Assembly (NCBI RefSeq): GCF_014650035.1
Contig: NZ_BMUE01000013.1
Location: 62,001 to 126,000, forward strand
Direction: 5' to 3'
Length of the DNA: 64,000 nt
Origin: Streptomyces lucensis JCM 4490
GTDB lineage: Bacteria; Actinomycetota; Actinomycetes; Streptomycetales; Streptomycetaceae
A program made the translations under genes and the position numbers. Under the pieces are notes generated by a model, which made no database searches, was not told where the DNA came from, and saw only the letters and a list, made by a program, of their open reading frames with translations. Position 1 is the first letter of the stretch. Every line of letters starts with the position of its first letter. Positions 1 to 8,646 of this stretch are shown here, piece after piece.

Positions 1-725
1 TTGGGCAGGTCGCGGACCATCCGCTTCATGATCTGCTGACGCAGTTCGCGTTTCATCCGGCCGCCGAGGGCCGTGTCGTACGTCGCCGGCTTCATGATGT
101 CGACACCGCGCTCCCCCGACCATGAGGACAGGTACGCGGTACTGCGGACGCGGAGGCCGCCCGGCGGTCGTACGCCGTACACCTCGTGCAGTTCGGCGAT
201 GAGCTTCAGCTCGATCGCGGCGACCCCCGTGATCTCCGCGGCGAGCTGGGTCGGCATGACCGGGGGTACCGGCAGCATGGCCGCCGCCCCGATCCCGGCA
301 CCGACCGCCGAGGTCCCGGCCGCCGCACCCGCCACCAGCTTGTCGGCGAGCTCCTCGGGCCCGAGACCCGGGAACTGCCCGCGCAGGGTCGCGAGGTCGC
401 GTACGGGCACACGCGGGGCGATCTCGATGATCCGGTCCGCGAGGTACGCCAGACCCGCCCGAGCGCCGCTGCCGCCCTTGCGGGCGCCTTCCCGGGCCAT
501 GTCCCGGGCCTTCTCGCGTACGACGGCGGCCCGTCGCCGCGCGGCGGGCGCGGGCTGGGGAGCCGGCGCGGCAGGACCGGCCGGGTCCTGTGCCGGCTCG
601 AGCGAGGCTCCCGCACCGGGTGAGCCCCGCCCGTCGTCACGCGCGCCGTCAGGGCCGCCGGACGGCCCTTCGTCCGCTCTCCGCAGGGAGAAGCGGTGCT
701 TCCTCGGAGGGGTCGAGCCAGACAC
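1..725 (-). CDS. Conserved hypothetical protein, EcsC-like (3' end outside window)
   Basis: Partial gene running off the left edge; 241 codons are visible. The GTG start at 725 has GAGGA about 11 nt upstream, and no other start lies in frame before the DUF4193 stop. The N-terminus (residues 1-70) is Gly/Pro/Ala/Arg-rich and probably disordered. It is followed by a basic helix and then an Ala/Gly-rich hydrophobic stretch (about residues 130-165, containing AAAGTSAVGAGIGAAAM) that could associate with the membrane. The segment ITGVAAIELKLIAELHEVYG resembles EcsC-family proteins, but I could not confirm this. It lies 13 bp downstream of the DUF4193 gene on the same strand, so the two are probably cotranscribed. 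Function is unknown. Confidence 0.75.
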   Translation of the reverse strand, partial: MSGSTPPRKHRFSLRRADEGPSGGPDGARDDGRGSPGAGASLEPAQDPAGPAAPAPQPAPAARRRAAVVREKARDMAREGARKGGSGARAGLAYLADRIIEIAPRVPVRDLATLRGQFPGLGPEELADKLVAGAAAGTSAVGAGIGAAAMLPVPPVMPTQLAAEITGVAAIELKLIAELHEVYGVRPPGGLRVRSTAYLSSWSGERGVDIMKPATYDTALGGRMKRELRQQIMKRMVRDLP

Positions 726-738
726 GGCCGACCAGTCC

Positions 739-1035
739 TCAGTCGCAGTCGCGGCAGATCGGCTGACCGTTCTTCTCGCGGGCGAGCTGGCTGCGGTGGT
801 GCACCAGGAAGCAGCTCATGCACGTGAACTCGTCCTGCTGCTTCGGCAGCACACGGACGGCCAGCTCCTCGTTCGACAGGTCGGCGCCGGGCAGTTCGAG
901 GCCCTCAGCGGCCTCGAACTCGTCGACGTCCACCGCCGAGGTGGACTTGTCGTTCCGCCGGGCCTTCAGTTCTTCAAGGCTGTCCGAGTCGACGTCGTCG
1001 TCGGTCTTGCGTGGAGTGTCGTAGTCGGTTGCCAT
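739..1035 (-). CDS. DUF4193 family zinc-ribbon-like protein
   Basis: A 98-residue acidic protein typical of actinobacteria. The N-terminal half is rich in Asp/Glu/Lys. The C-terminus carries a CxxC (CMSC) and a terminal CRDC about 22 residues later, a layout expected to bind one zinc ion. The ATG at 1035 is preceded by GGGGGAGAG, a strong ribosome binding site. No enzymatic role is known for the family; zinc or nucleic-acid binding is inference. It is probably the first gene of a two-gene unit with the partial hypothetical gene downstream, with its promoter in the 390-bp gap before cutS. Confidence 0.88.
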   Translation of the reverse strand: MATDYDTPRKTDDDVDSDSLEELKARRNDKSTSAVDVDEFEAAEGLELPGADLSNEELAVRVLPKQQDEFTCMSCFLVHHRSQLAREKNGQPICRDCD

Positions 1036-1428
1036 ATCGCTCTCCCCCTCTGGGTGGTCTGCGGTGTCTCCAGCGCACGTAACGCGTGAGAGGCCGGACT
1101 TGTGCCCGACCTGAGGCGGAGATTTTGCCTCACATCAAGGTCTGTTACTCAATCGACACCCAACCCGACCCCTCACGGGTGATCGGCTTGGTTGGCGGTG
1201 AGGACCGTACACGGTTCGAATGCCGCACCTCAAAGGCGCCTCACCGTGTACTTCCCGTGATCAGGAGGCCTGAAAACCAGGACTTTCCCGGCTTTCTCCC
1301 TGGTGTCATGATCACGGAGAGTGCATGGCTTGAAATCCGCCCATGTGATTGATCACACAGGAACAACCTCATTCAGGTCTGGGAAAATTCCGCGCAAAGC
1401 GAACATCCCCCTCGTGTGTCGACCCGGA
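1036..1428. promoter_or_regulatory. Intergenic region with spaced inverted repeat
   Basis: This non-coding gap separates the 3' end of cutS from the DUF4193 start and must hold the DUF4193 promoter. A perfect 9-bp inverted repeat, GTACACGGT (1207-1215) and ACCGTGTAC (1243-1251), is separated by 27 nt. It could be an operator or a weak stem. Open frames here have poor codon use and no ribosome binding site, so I call no gene. Confidence 0.4.
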
Positions 1429-2676
1429 TCACAGCGGCAGGGTGACGTGCATCACCAGACCGCCGCCCTCCCGGGGCCGCGCCACGATGTGACCGCCGTG
1501 CGCGCGGGTCACCGACCGGACGATGGACAGGCCGAGGCCGACGCCCTTGTCGCTGTTCGTGCGCTCGGTACGCAGACGCCTGAACGGCTCGAAGAGGTTG
1601 TCGATCTCGTACGCCGGCACCACCGGCCCGGTGTTCGAGACGGTGAGCACCGCCTGACCGTGCTCCACACCGGAGTCCACCTCGACCCAGCCGTCCTCGG
1701 GCACGTTGTACCGCACGGCGTTCTGCACGAGGTTCAGCGCGATCCGCTCCAGCAGCACGCCGTTGCCCTGCACCACGGCCGACTTGCGCTCGCCGCGGAT
1801 CTCCACGCCCTTGGCCTCGGCCTCGCCGTGCACCTGGTCGATGGCCTGCGACGCGACCTCGGCCAGGTCGACGGGCTTGCGCTCGACGATCTGGTTGTCA
1901 CTGCGGGCGAGCAGCAGCAACCCCTCGACCAGCTGTTCACTGCGCTCGTTGGTGGCCAGCAGCGTCTTGCCGAGCTGCTGCAGCTCCACCGGCGCGCCCG
2001 GGTCGGAGAGGTGCACCTCCAGGAGGGTGCGGTTGATCGCGAGCGGGGTGCGCAACTCGTGGGAGGCGTTGCCGACGAAGCGCTGCTGGGCGGTGAAGGC
2101 ACGCTGCAGGCGCTCCAGCATGTCGTCGAAGGTGTCCGCCAGCTCCTTCAGCTCGTCGTCCGGGCCGTCCAGCTCGATGCGGCGGGACAGGTCGGAGCCG
2201 GCCACCTGGCGGGCGGTGCGGGTGATCCGGCCGAGTGGGGACAGCACCCGTCCGGCCATCGCGTAGCCGAACGCGAAGGCGATGACGGCGAGGCCCAGCA
2301 GGGCCAGCAGCGAGCGGCTGAGCAGGTTGTCCAGGGCGGCCTGGCGCTGCTGGTCCACGCAGTGCGCGATGGCGTCGTTGAACTCCGACAACGACAGGCG
2401 GGTGGTGTTGATCACCGAGCAGCTGTCGCTGGAGACCTTCAGCTCCTGATAGCTGACGATCTTGAACAGCGGCTGGTTGCCCGTGCTGATCGCCTGCGCG
2501 GCCAGCAGGTAGATGATCGACAGCAGCAGGATGCCGGCGATCAGGAACATGCCGCCGTAGAGCAGCGTGAGCCGTATGCGGATGGTGGGGCGCAGCCACG
2601 GGAAGGGCGGCTGCGGCCTCCTGGGGTCCCAGGTGGGTTTCGGTGGCGCCTGCGGCGGCGCTGGGGTGGTGGCCAT
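1429..2676 (-). CDS. cutS: Sensor histidine kinase CutS
   Basis: A 415-residue HisKA/HATPase_c membrane kinase. A Pro-rich cytoplasmic N-tail precedes a first membrane helix (about residues 30-52), an extracellular sensor of about 75 residues, a second helix, HAMP, a HASHELRTP phospho-acceptor box (His206), and N, G1 and G2 boxes ending in a GLGLSIV-type motif. The sensor contains two cysteines (SSDSCSV and AIAHCVDQ); such a conserved pair has been proposed for CutS as a redox or secretion-stress sensor. It follows cutR with only 6 bp between them, a classical OmpR-type pair. Its position next to DUF4193 and the order of neighbours match the S. coelicolor cut locus. Confidence 0.9.
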   Translation of the reverse strand: MATTPAPPQAPPKPTWDPRRPQPPFPWLRPTIRIRLTLLYGGMFLIAGILLLSIIYLLAAQAISTGNQPLFKIVSYQELKVSSDSCSVINTTRLSLSEFNDAIAHCVDQQRQAALDNLLSRSLLALLGLAVIAFAFGYAMAGRVLSPLGRITRTARQVAGSDLSRRIELDGPDDELKELADTFDDMLERLQRAFTAQQRFVGNASHELRTPLAINRTLLEVHLSDPGAPVELQQLGKTLLATNERSEQLVEGLLLLARSDNQIVERKPVDLAEVASQAIDQVHGEAEAKGVEIRGERKSAVVQGNGVLLERIALNLVQNAVRYNVPEDGWVEVDSGVEHGQAVLTVSNTGPVVPAYEIDNLFEPFRRLRTERTNSDKGVGLGLSIVRSVTRAHGGHIVARPREGGGLVMHVTLPL

Positions 2677-2682
2677 GGCCGG

Positions 2683-3360
2683 TCAGATCCGGTAGCCGGA
2701 GCCGGGGACCGTGACGATCACGGGCGGCTCGCCGAGTTTGCGGCGCAGGGTCATGACCGTCACGCGCACCACGTTGGTGAACGGGTCGGTGTTCTCGTCC
2801 CAGGCCTTCTCGAGCAGCTGCTCGGCGGAGACGACCGCGCCCTCGCTGCGCATCAGCACCTCCAGGACGGCGAACTCCTTGGGTGCGAGCTGGACCTCCT
2901 TGCCGTCGCGGAAGACCTCGCGGCGGTTGGGGTCGAGCTTGATGCCGGCCCGCTCCAGGACGGGCGGCAGCGGCACGCTCGTACGGCGGCCGAGGGCGCG
3001 GACGCGCGCGATCAGCTCGCTGAAGGCGAAGGGCTTGGGCAGGTAGTCGTCGGCGCCGATCTCCAGGCCCTCGACGCGGTCGCTGACGTCGCCGGAGGCG
3101 GTGAGCATGAGCACGCGTGTGGGCATGCCCAGCTCGACGATCTTGCGGCAGACGTCGTCGCCGTGCACGAGCGGGAGGTCACGGTCGAGGACGACCACGT
3201 CGTAGTCGTTGACGCCGATGCGCTCCAGGGCGGCCGCACCGTCGTACACGACGTCGACGGCCATGGCCTCCCGGCGCAGTCCGGTGGCCACCGCATCGGC
3301 GAGCAGTTGCTCGTCCTCGACGACGAGTACGCGCACGTCGCTTGTCCTTCCTGTGTCCAC
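2683..3360 (-). CDS. cutR: OmpR-family response regulator CutR
   Basis: A 225-residue regulator. The receiver domain starts VRVLVVEDEQLLADAV and has the phospho-acceptor Asp in VVVLDRDLP and the conserved Lys in LPKPFAF. The winged-helix Trans_reg_C domain ends VPGSGYRI. It is the first gene of the cutRS operon. A pair of direct half-sites with 11-bp period (CATAAG at 3434-3439 and TGTAAG at 3445-3450) lies about 75 bp upstream, consistent with OmpR-type autoregulation, though untested. CutRS has been linked to antibiotic production and the secretion stress response in Streptomyces. Confidence 0.9.
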   Translation of the reverse strand: MDTGRTSDVRVLVVEDEQLLADAVATGLRREAMAVDVVYDGAAALERIGVNDYDVVVLDRDLPLVHGDDVCRKIVELGMPTRVLMLTASGDVSDRVEGLEIGADDYLPKPFAFSELIARVRALGRRTSVPLPPVLERAGIKLDPNRREVFRDGKEVQLAPKEFAVLEVLMRSEGAVVSAEQLLEKAWDENTDPFTNVVRVTVMTLRRKLGEPPVIVTVPGSGYRI

Positions 3361-3750
3361 CCGCGTAGCGCGCCGTGGGCGCGTGCGGGCAGGGCCGTTC
3401 GTGGGGTGTGGCCTCCATCCTGCCCTTTTCGGTCATAAGTCGGCTGTAAGGCGGTGGCCGGCCGGGGGGAGGGCGGCTCCCGGGCCGGGAAAAGAGATTT
3501 TTTCCTCCGGTCGAGGTTTCCGGGTGAGGGAGCTGGGGGAGGACGGCTTTACATCCCGCGATCACGCTCTGCATGTGCCGCAGCACCATGCGGTACTTCG
3601 CTCTCCGCTTCCGCAGAGTCGGTCACGGGTGTCCGGCGCCGTCGCCGCCCAGCAGGGCAGCGCTGGGCACCTGCGTCAGACGTGATCGCCCCTTCCCAAC
3701 AGGCACACCCCCGTGCCACCGACCCACGACCCAGGACGAGGGGGCGCAGC
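3361..3750. promoter_or_regulatory. Divergent promoter region between cutR and small gene
   Basis: A 390-bp non-coding gap containing the promoters for cutR (leftward) and the 57-residue gene (rightward). The only clear motif is the 11-bp-period direct repeat at 3434-3450. A short A/T run (AAAAGAGATTTTTT) lies near 3490. The long frames that cross the region do not look coding. Confidence 0.4.
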
Positions 3751-3924
3751 ATGGACGCTTTCACCGCAGGACTTCTGCAGCGCATAAGGACGACCGAGTC
3801 CGACCTGACGCGGGCTCGTGACGAGGGTGACGACTTCCTCGTCGAGGTGGAGCAGGCAGAGCTCGACGACCTGCGCCGCCTCGCCGCCGAACACGGTGTG
3901 GAGGTCGGCGCGTCACGCGTCTGA
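3751..3924 (+). CDS. Small conserved hypothetical protein
   Basis: A 57-residue protein starting at the ATG at 3751, with GAGGGGG 6-11 nt upstream. It is charged, acidic and predicted almost wholly alpha-helical (for example TTESDLTRARDEGDDFLVEV). It has no cysteines and no membrane segment. A longer in-frame extension upstream exists but lacks a ribosome binding site and has poor codon use. The gene is monocistronic and followed directly by a strong terminator. I do not recognise a function. Confidence 0.75.
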   Translation: MDAFTAGLLQRIRTTESDLTRARDEGDDFLVEVEQAELDDLRRLAAEHGVEVGASRV

Positions 3925-3944
3925 TCGGCCCGGAAGCGCAAGAG

Positions 3945-3975
3945 GGGACCCCGGCGAATCCAGCGCCGGGGTCCC
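3945..3975. terminator. Bidirectional rho-independent-type terminator
   Basis: A perfect 12-bp inverted repeat, GGGACCCCGGCG / CGCCGGGGTCCC, has a 7-nt loop and is followed by TTT. It sits between the small gene (+) and the convergent inositol monophosphatase gene (-) and probably serves both. Confidence 0.85.
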
Positions 3976-4006
3976 TTTGCGTCGCCGGTCGGCGCCGGGC
4001 CGGCGC

Positions 4007-4822
4007 TCAGTCGTGCCAGGCCCCGAAGTCCTCCAGGAGCCGCTGGAGCGGCTCGAAGACACCCGGGGTGCCCGCCACCGTCAGTTCGCGCGACGGCCGG
4101 TCTCCGGGCCGTCCACCTGTCAGCGCGCCCGCCTCCCGGGCGATCAGGTCACCCGCGGCGTGGTCCCACGGGTTGAGACCCCGCTCGTAGTACGCGTCCA
4201 GCCGGCCGCAGGCCACGTCGCACAGGTCGACCGCCGCCGATCCGCTGCGCCGGACATCCCTGAGCAGCGGGACGAGCCGGCCCGCCACCTCGGCCTGGTG
4301 GGCGCGGACCTCGGCGACGTAGTTGAAGCCGGTGGCGACCAGAGCCTGGTCGAGCGGGGGCGCGGGACGGCAGGCCAGCGGCCGTTCGCCCTCCCACGCG
4401 CCCGTGGCCCACGCACCGCGGCCGCGCACGGCGTGGTACGTCTCGCCGCGCATCGGCGCCGCCACGACCCCGACGACGCTCTCGCCGTCCTGCTCGGCCG
4501 CGATGGACACCGCCCAGGTGGGCAGTCCGTACAGGTAGTTGACGGTGCCGTCGAGCGGATCGATCACCCAGCGGACGCCGCTCGTGCCGGGGGCGCGGGC
4601 GCCCTCCTCGCCGAGGAAGCCGTCGTCGGGCCGGCGTCCGGAGATGAGACCGGTGATCAGCTTCTCCGCCGCGATGTCCATCTCGGTGACGACGTCGACC
4701 GGGCTGGACTTGGTCCTCGCCACGGCCAGGTCGGCGGGGCGGCCGTCCCGCAGCAGCTCGCCGGCGCGGCGGGCGGCCTCCTGGGCCAGTTCGAGCAGGT
4801 CCTGGTGCAGGGCGTCGGTCAC
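4007..4822 (-). CDS. Inositol monophosphatase family protein
   Basis: A 271-residue SuhB/IMPase-type Mg-dependent phosphatase. Family motifs are present: GEEG (metal-binding Glu), the core WVIDPLDGTVNY, and the C-terminal NPWDHAAGDLI with the third metal Asp. The expected reaction is hydrolysis of inositol-1-phosphate or a related sugar or nucleotide phosphate. In actinobacteria it may feed inositol, mycothiol or phosphatidylinositol synthesis. The GTG start at 4822 lies 8 bp after the hemH stop with GGAG overlapping that stop, so the gene is translationally linked to hemH. Confidence 0.9.
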   Translation of the reverse strand: MTDALHQDLLELAQEAARRAGELLRDGRPADLAVARTKSSPVDVVTEMDIAAEKLITGLISGRRPDDGFLGEEGARAPGTSGVRWVIDPLDGTVNYLYGLPTWAVSIAAEQDGESVVGVVAAPMRGETYHAVRGRGAWATGAWEGERPLACRPAPPLDQALVATGFNYVAEVRAHQAEVAGRLVPLLRDVRRSGSAAVDLCDVACGRLDAYYERGLNPWDHAAGDLIAREAGALTGGRPGDRPSRELTVAGTPGVFEPLQRLLEDFGAWHD

Positions 4823-4830
4823 GGGTCTCC

Positions 4831-5958
4831 TCAGGCGTAGGGGCTGTCGGCGCCCGCGGCGGCCGGACGCGGCGCACGGGCGGGGCAGCAGCCGGCCGGG
4901 CACAGGTGGTGGCTCGGGCCGAGGGCGCCCAGGGCGCAGGGGGTGACCCGCAGCCCGCGCTCCACCGCGGCGCGCTCCACGATCAGCTCGCGCACGGCCG
5001 CGGCGAACCGCGGGTCGGCGCCCACGGTGGCCGAGCGGCGCACCGGCAGGCCCAGCTCCTCGGCCTTGGCCCGGGCCTCGGTGTCGAGGTCGTAGAGGAC
5101 CTCCATGTGGTCCGAGACGAACCCGATCGGGGCCATGACCACGGCCGGGACGCCCGCCGCGTGCCGCTCCTGAAGGTGGTCGCAGATGTCGGGCTCCAGC
5201 CACGGGATGTGCGGGGCGCCCGAGCGGGACTGGTAGACGAGCTGCCACGGGTGGTCGACGCCGGTGCGCTCCCGGACGGCCTCCGCGATCAGCCGGGCGA
5301 CGTCCAGGTGCTGCCCGACGTAGGCGCCGCCGTCGCCGTGCGCCTCGACGGGGCCGGAGGTGTCGGCGGCGGACACCGGGATGGAGTGGGTGGTGAAGGC
5401 GATGTGGGCGCCGTCGCGGACGTCCTCGGGCAGGTCGGCGAGGGAGCGCAGCACCCCGTCGATCATGGGTTCGACGAAGCCGGGGTGGTTGAAGTAGTGG
5501 CGCAGCTTGTCGATCTCCGGCAGGTCCAGTCCCTCGGCCCGCAGGGTGGCCAGCGCGTCGGCGAGGTTCTCGCGGTACTGGCGGCAGCCCGAGTAGGAGG
5601 CGTAGGCGCTGGTGGCAAGTACCAGGACGCGGCGGTGGCCGTCGGCGATCATCTCGCGCAGGGTGTCCGTCAGGTACGGCGCCCAGTTGCGGTTGCCCCA
5701 GTAGACCGGCAGGTCCAGGCCGTGCTCGGAGAAGTCCTTGCGCAGCGCGTCCAGCAGGGCGCGGTTCTGGGCGTTGATGGGGCTGACCCCGCCGAACAGG
5801 AAGTAGTGCTGTCCGACTTCCTTCAGGCGTTCCTTCGGGATGCCGCGCCCGCGCGTGACGTTCTCCAGGAACGGGACCACGTCGTCCGGGCCTTCGGGAC
5901 CGCCGAAGGAGAGCAGGAGCAGGGCGTCGTACGGGGTGGCATCGAGCGCGTCTGGCAT
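4831..5958 (-). CDS. hemH: Ferrochelatase (coproporphyrin-type)
   Basis: A 375-residue HemH. It inserts Fe2+ into the porphyrin; in Actinobacteria the substrate is coproporphyrin III (CpfC activity). The ATG at 5958 is chosen because GGGAGGAT lies just upstream and homology begins there (YDALLLLSFGGPEGPDDV); an in-frame ATG 66 nt upstream lacks these signals. Conserved blocks include PVYWGNRNWAPYL, SAYASYSGCRQY and FTTHSIP. The C-terminus has four cysteines (VTPCALG..., HLCPAGCC), consistent with the [2Fe-2S] cluster known in actinobacterial ferrochelatases. It is divergent from an MFS gene and followed by the inositol phosphatase. Confidence 0.93.
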   Translation of the reverse strand: MPDALDATPYDALLLLSFGGPEGPDDVVPFLENVTRGRGIPKERLKEVGQHYFLFGGVSPINAQNRALLDALRKDFSEHGLDLPVYWGNRNWAPYLTDTLREMIADGHRRVLVLATSAYASYSGCRQYRENLADALATLRAEGLDLPEIDKLRHYFNHPGFVEPMIDGVLRSLADLPEDVRDGAHIAFTTHSIPVSAADTSGPVEAHGDGGAYVGQHLDVARLIAEAVRERTGVDHPWQLVYQSRSGAPHIPWLEPDICDHLQERHAAGVPAVVMAPIGFVSDHMEVLYDLDTEARAKAEELGLPVRRSATVGADPRFAAAVRELIVERAAVERGLRVTPCALGALGPSHHLCPAGCCPARAPRPAAAGADSPYA

Positions 5959-6128
5959 GCCTTGATCCTCCCACCCGGCGCCGACAGCGGGGAAACGACG
6001 GGGCGGGGAGTCGGATTCGGCCATGTCCGGCTGAATTTCCCGGCCGTCCGACGGGTGTACTTAGGGTTACCTCACTCGTAAGCTGTATCAGTTGCATTCG
6101 CGCCTTACCGAGTCGTCCCGGAGACCAC

Positions 6129-7367
6129 GTGCCCAGCCCCTACAGCGCCCTGTTCGCCGAGCCCGGCACCAAGGCCTTCTCCGCCGCCGGCTTCGTCGGC
6201 CGGATGCCGCTGTCGATGATGGGCATCGGCGTGGTCACGATGGTCTCCCAGCTCACCGGGCGCTACGGGCTCGCGGGCGCGCTGTCGGCCACCATCGCGC
6301 TGTCCGCGGCCGTGGCCGGGCCGCAGATATCCCGCCTGGTGGACCGGCACGGGCAGAGCCGGGTGCTGCGCCCCGCGACCCTGGTGGCCCTGGCCGCGGC
6401 GGCCGGGCTGCTGCTGGCCGTGCACCTCGGCGGGCCGGACTGGGTGCTGGTCGCGTGCGCCGCCGGGATCGGCACGGTGCCCAGCCTGGGCGCGATGATC
6501 CGGGCCCGCTGGGCGGCGCTCTACCGGGGCACGCCGAAGCTGCACACCGCGTACTCGTTCGAGTCGGTCGTGGACGAGGTCTGCTTCATCTTCGGGCCGA
6601 TCGTCTCCATCGGGCTGTCCACGGCCTGGTTCCCGGAGGCGGGCCCGCTGCTGGCCGCCTGCTTCCTCGCGGTGGGCGTCTTCTGGCTCACCGCCCAGCG
6701 CGCCACCGAGCCGGAGCCGCACCCGCGCGAGCGGCACGGCGGTGGCAGCGCCCTGCGCTCGCCGGGACTGCAGGTGCTGGTGGCGACCTTCACGGCGACC
6801 GGCACGATCTTCGGCGCCGTGGACGTGGTCACCGTCGCCTTCGCCGACGAGCGCGGTCACAAGGGCGCCGCGAGCGTCGTGCTGGCCCTGTACGCGGCCG
6901 GTTCGTGCGTGGCCGGAGCCGTCTTCGGGCTGCTGCGGTTCGCCGGTGCGCCGGAACGCCGCTGGCTCCTGGGCGTGGCGGCCATGGGCGTGAGTATGAT
7001 CCCCCTCCTACTGGTCGGAAACCTGCCGCTTCTGGCCGTGGCGCTGTTCGTTTCGGGGCTGTCCATCGCACCGACGATGATCACGACGATGTCCCTCATC
7101 GAAGAGCACGTACCTCGCGCGAAACTCACCGAGGGCATGACCTGGGTGAGCACCGGCCTCGCGGTCGGCGTCGCGCTCGGCTCCTCCGCGGCCGGCTGGG
7201 TGATCGACGCGGCCGGGGCGCGGGCCGGGTACGGGGTCCCCGTCGTCTCCGGGGCCGTCGCGGTCGTGGTCGGTTTCCTCGGGTACCGCCGGCTGCGCAG
7301 GCCGGCCGCGGGTCGGGGAGGCACCGTTGAGCACCACAGCGAGCGCGAAGAACGGCACCTGGCGTAA
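6129..7367 (+). CDS. MFS transporter
   Basis: A 412-residue major facilitator with about 12 hydrophobic segments and the conserved loop-2-like motif RLVDRHGQSRV after helix 2. The GTG start has CGGAG 7 nt upstream. Family members of this kind are drug/H+ antiporters or efflux proteins; no substrate can be read from the sequence. The 3' end overlaps the oxidase gene by 41 nt in another frame, implying a shared transcript. The intergenic gap to hemH holds TTAGGGTTACCTCA (6061-6074), a weak partial resemblance to an iron box. Confidence 0.88.
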   Translation: MPSPYSALFAEPGTKAFSAAGFVGRMPLSMMGIGVVTMVSQLTGRYGLAGALSATIALSAAVAGPQISRLVDRHGQSRVLRPATLVALAAAAGLLLAVHLGGPDWVLVACAAGIGTVPSLGAMIRARWAALYRGTPKLHTAYSFESVVDEVCFIFGPIVSIGLSTAWFPEAGPLLAACFLAVGVFWLTAQRATEPEPHPRERHGGGSALRSPGLQVLVATFTATGTIFGAVDVVTVAFADERGHKGAASVVLALYAAGSCVAGAVFGLLRFAGAPERRWLLGVAAMGVSMIPLLLVGNLPLLAVALFVSGLSIAPTMITTMSLIEEHVPRAKLTEGMTWVSTGLAVGVALGSSAAGWVIDAAGARAGYGVPVVSGAVAVVVGFLGYRRLRRPAAGRGGTVEHHSEREERHLA

Positions 7368-8646
7368 CTGGGGCGGCAACGTGACCGCCCGGCCCGCCCG
7401 GCAGGTCGCGCCTGCCTCGGTGGACGAGCTGGCGGCGGCGGTGCGCCGGGCGCGCGAGGACGGCCTGAAGGTGAAGGCGGTCGGTACCGGCCACTCCTTC
7501 ACGTCGATCGCCGCGACCGACGGACTGTTGATCCGGCCTCACCTCCTGACGGGTATCCGCACGATCGACCGGGAGTCCATGACGGTCACGGTCGAGGCGG
7601 GCACCCCGCTCAGGAGACTCAACGCGGCCCTCGCGCGCGAGGGCCTGTCGCTCACCAACATGGGCGACATCATGGAGCAGACCGTCTCCGGGGCCACCAG
7701 CACCGGCACCCACGGCACGGGCCGCGAGTCCGGCTCCATCGCCGCGCAGATCGAGGGGCTCGAACTCGTCACGGCCGACGGCTCGGTGCTCACCTGCTCG
7801 CGGAAGGAGAACCCGGAGGTCTTCGCGGCGGCCCGAATAGGCCTCGGGGCGCTGGGCATCGTCACCGCGATCACCTTCGCCGTGGAGCCGATCTTCCTGC
7901 TCACCGCGCGCGAGGAGCCGATGCCCCTCGACCGGGTCCTCGCCCAGTTCGACGAACTGTGGGCGGAGAACGAGCACTTCGAGTTCTACTGGTTCCCGCA
8001 CACCGGCAGCACGAACACCAAGCGCAACAACCGCAGCGCCGGCCCCGAGCGGCCCGTGGGCCGGCTGGCCGGCTGGTTCGAGGACGAGTTGCTCTCCAAC
8101 GGCGTGTTCCAGGTGGCCCAGTGGGCCGGCCGCGCCGTCCCCGCCACCGTGCCGGCGATCGCGCGCGTCTCCAGCAGGGCCCTGTCCGCACGGACGTACA
8201 CGGACATTCCGTACGAGGTCTTCACCTCGCCGCGCCGGGTGCGGTTCGTGGAGATGGAGTACGCCGTCCCGCGCGCGGCCCTGACGCAGACGCTCCGGGA
8301 GCTGAAGTCCATGGTCGAACGCTCGGGCCTGCGCGTCAGCTTCCCGGTCGAGGTGCGCACCGCACCGGCCGACGACATCACCCTGTCCACCGCCTCCGGC
8401 CGGGACAGCGCCTACATCGCCGTGCACATGTTCCGGGGCACGCCCTACCAGGCCTACTTCACCGCGGCCGAGCGCATCTTCACCGCGCACGAGGGACGGC
8501 CGCACTGGGGCAAGGTGCACACGCGGGACGCGGAGTACTTCGCCCGGGTGTATCCGCGCTTCGCGGAGTTCACGGCCCTCAGGGACCGCCTCGACCCGGA
8601 ACGGCTGTTCCAGAACGACTACTTGCGGAGGGTTCTGGGCGCCTGA
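7327..8646 (+). CDS. FAD-linked sugar-1,4-lactone oxidase
   Basis: A 439-residue member of the D-arabinono-1,4-lactone oxidase / L-gulonolactone dehydrogenase family. The N-terminal PCMH-type FAD domain has a GHSF motif (His56, the position used for covalent FAD in relatives) and STGTHGTG. The C-terminal ALO domain carries GRPHWGK near residue 394, the HWGK signature of these oxidases. It oxidises a sugar lactone or alditol; the exact substrate is not readable. The TTG start is inside the MFS gene with no better in-frame choice before the conserved NWGGN, so the two are likely coupled. Confidence 0.88.
   Translation: MSTTASAKNGTWRNWGGNVTARPARQVAPASVDELAAAVRRAREDGLKVKAVGTGHSFTSIAATDGLLIRPHLLTGIRTIDRESMTVTVEAGTPLRRLNAALAREGLSLTNMGDIMEQTVSGATSTGTHGTGRESGSIAAQIEGLELVTADGSVLTCSRKENPEVFAAARIGLGALGIVTAITFAVEPIFLLTAREEPMPLDRVLAQFDELWAENEHFEFYWFPHTGSTNTKRNNRSAGPERPVGRLAGWFEDELLSNGVFQVAQWAGRAVPATVPAIARVSSRALSARTYTDIPYEVFTSPRRVRFVEMEYAVPRAALTQTLRELKSMVERSGLRVSFPVEVRTAPADDITLSTASGRDSAYIAVHMFRGTPYQAYFTAAERIFTAHEGRPHWGKVHTRDAEYFARVYPRFAEFTALRDRLDPERLFQNDYLRRVLGA

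Noticed and set aside
1321..3438. Long rightward open frame (over 700 codons) opposite cutRS
   Set aside because: Antisense shadow of the high-GC cutRS genes; no ribosome binding site and His/Gln/Val-rich nonsense composition.
6061..6079. Iron box between hemH and the MFS gene
   Set aside because: TTAGGGTTACCTCA matches only about 12 of 19 consensus positions; too weak to list as a site.
4823..6097. Extension of the inositol monophosphatase frame far upstream across hemH
   Set aside because: The extension is Arg/Pro-rich shadow of hemH; the GTG at 4822 with a ribosome binding site is the true start.
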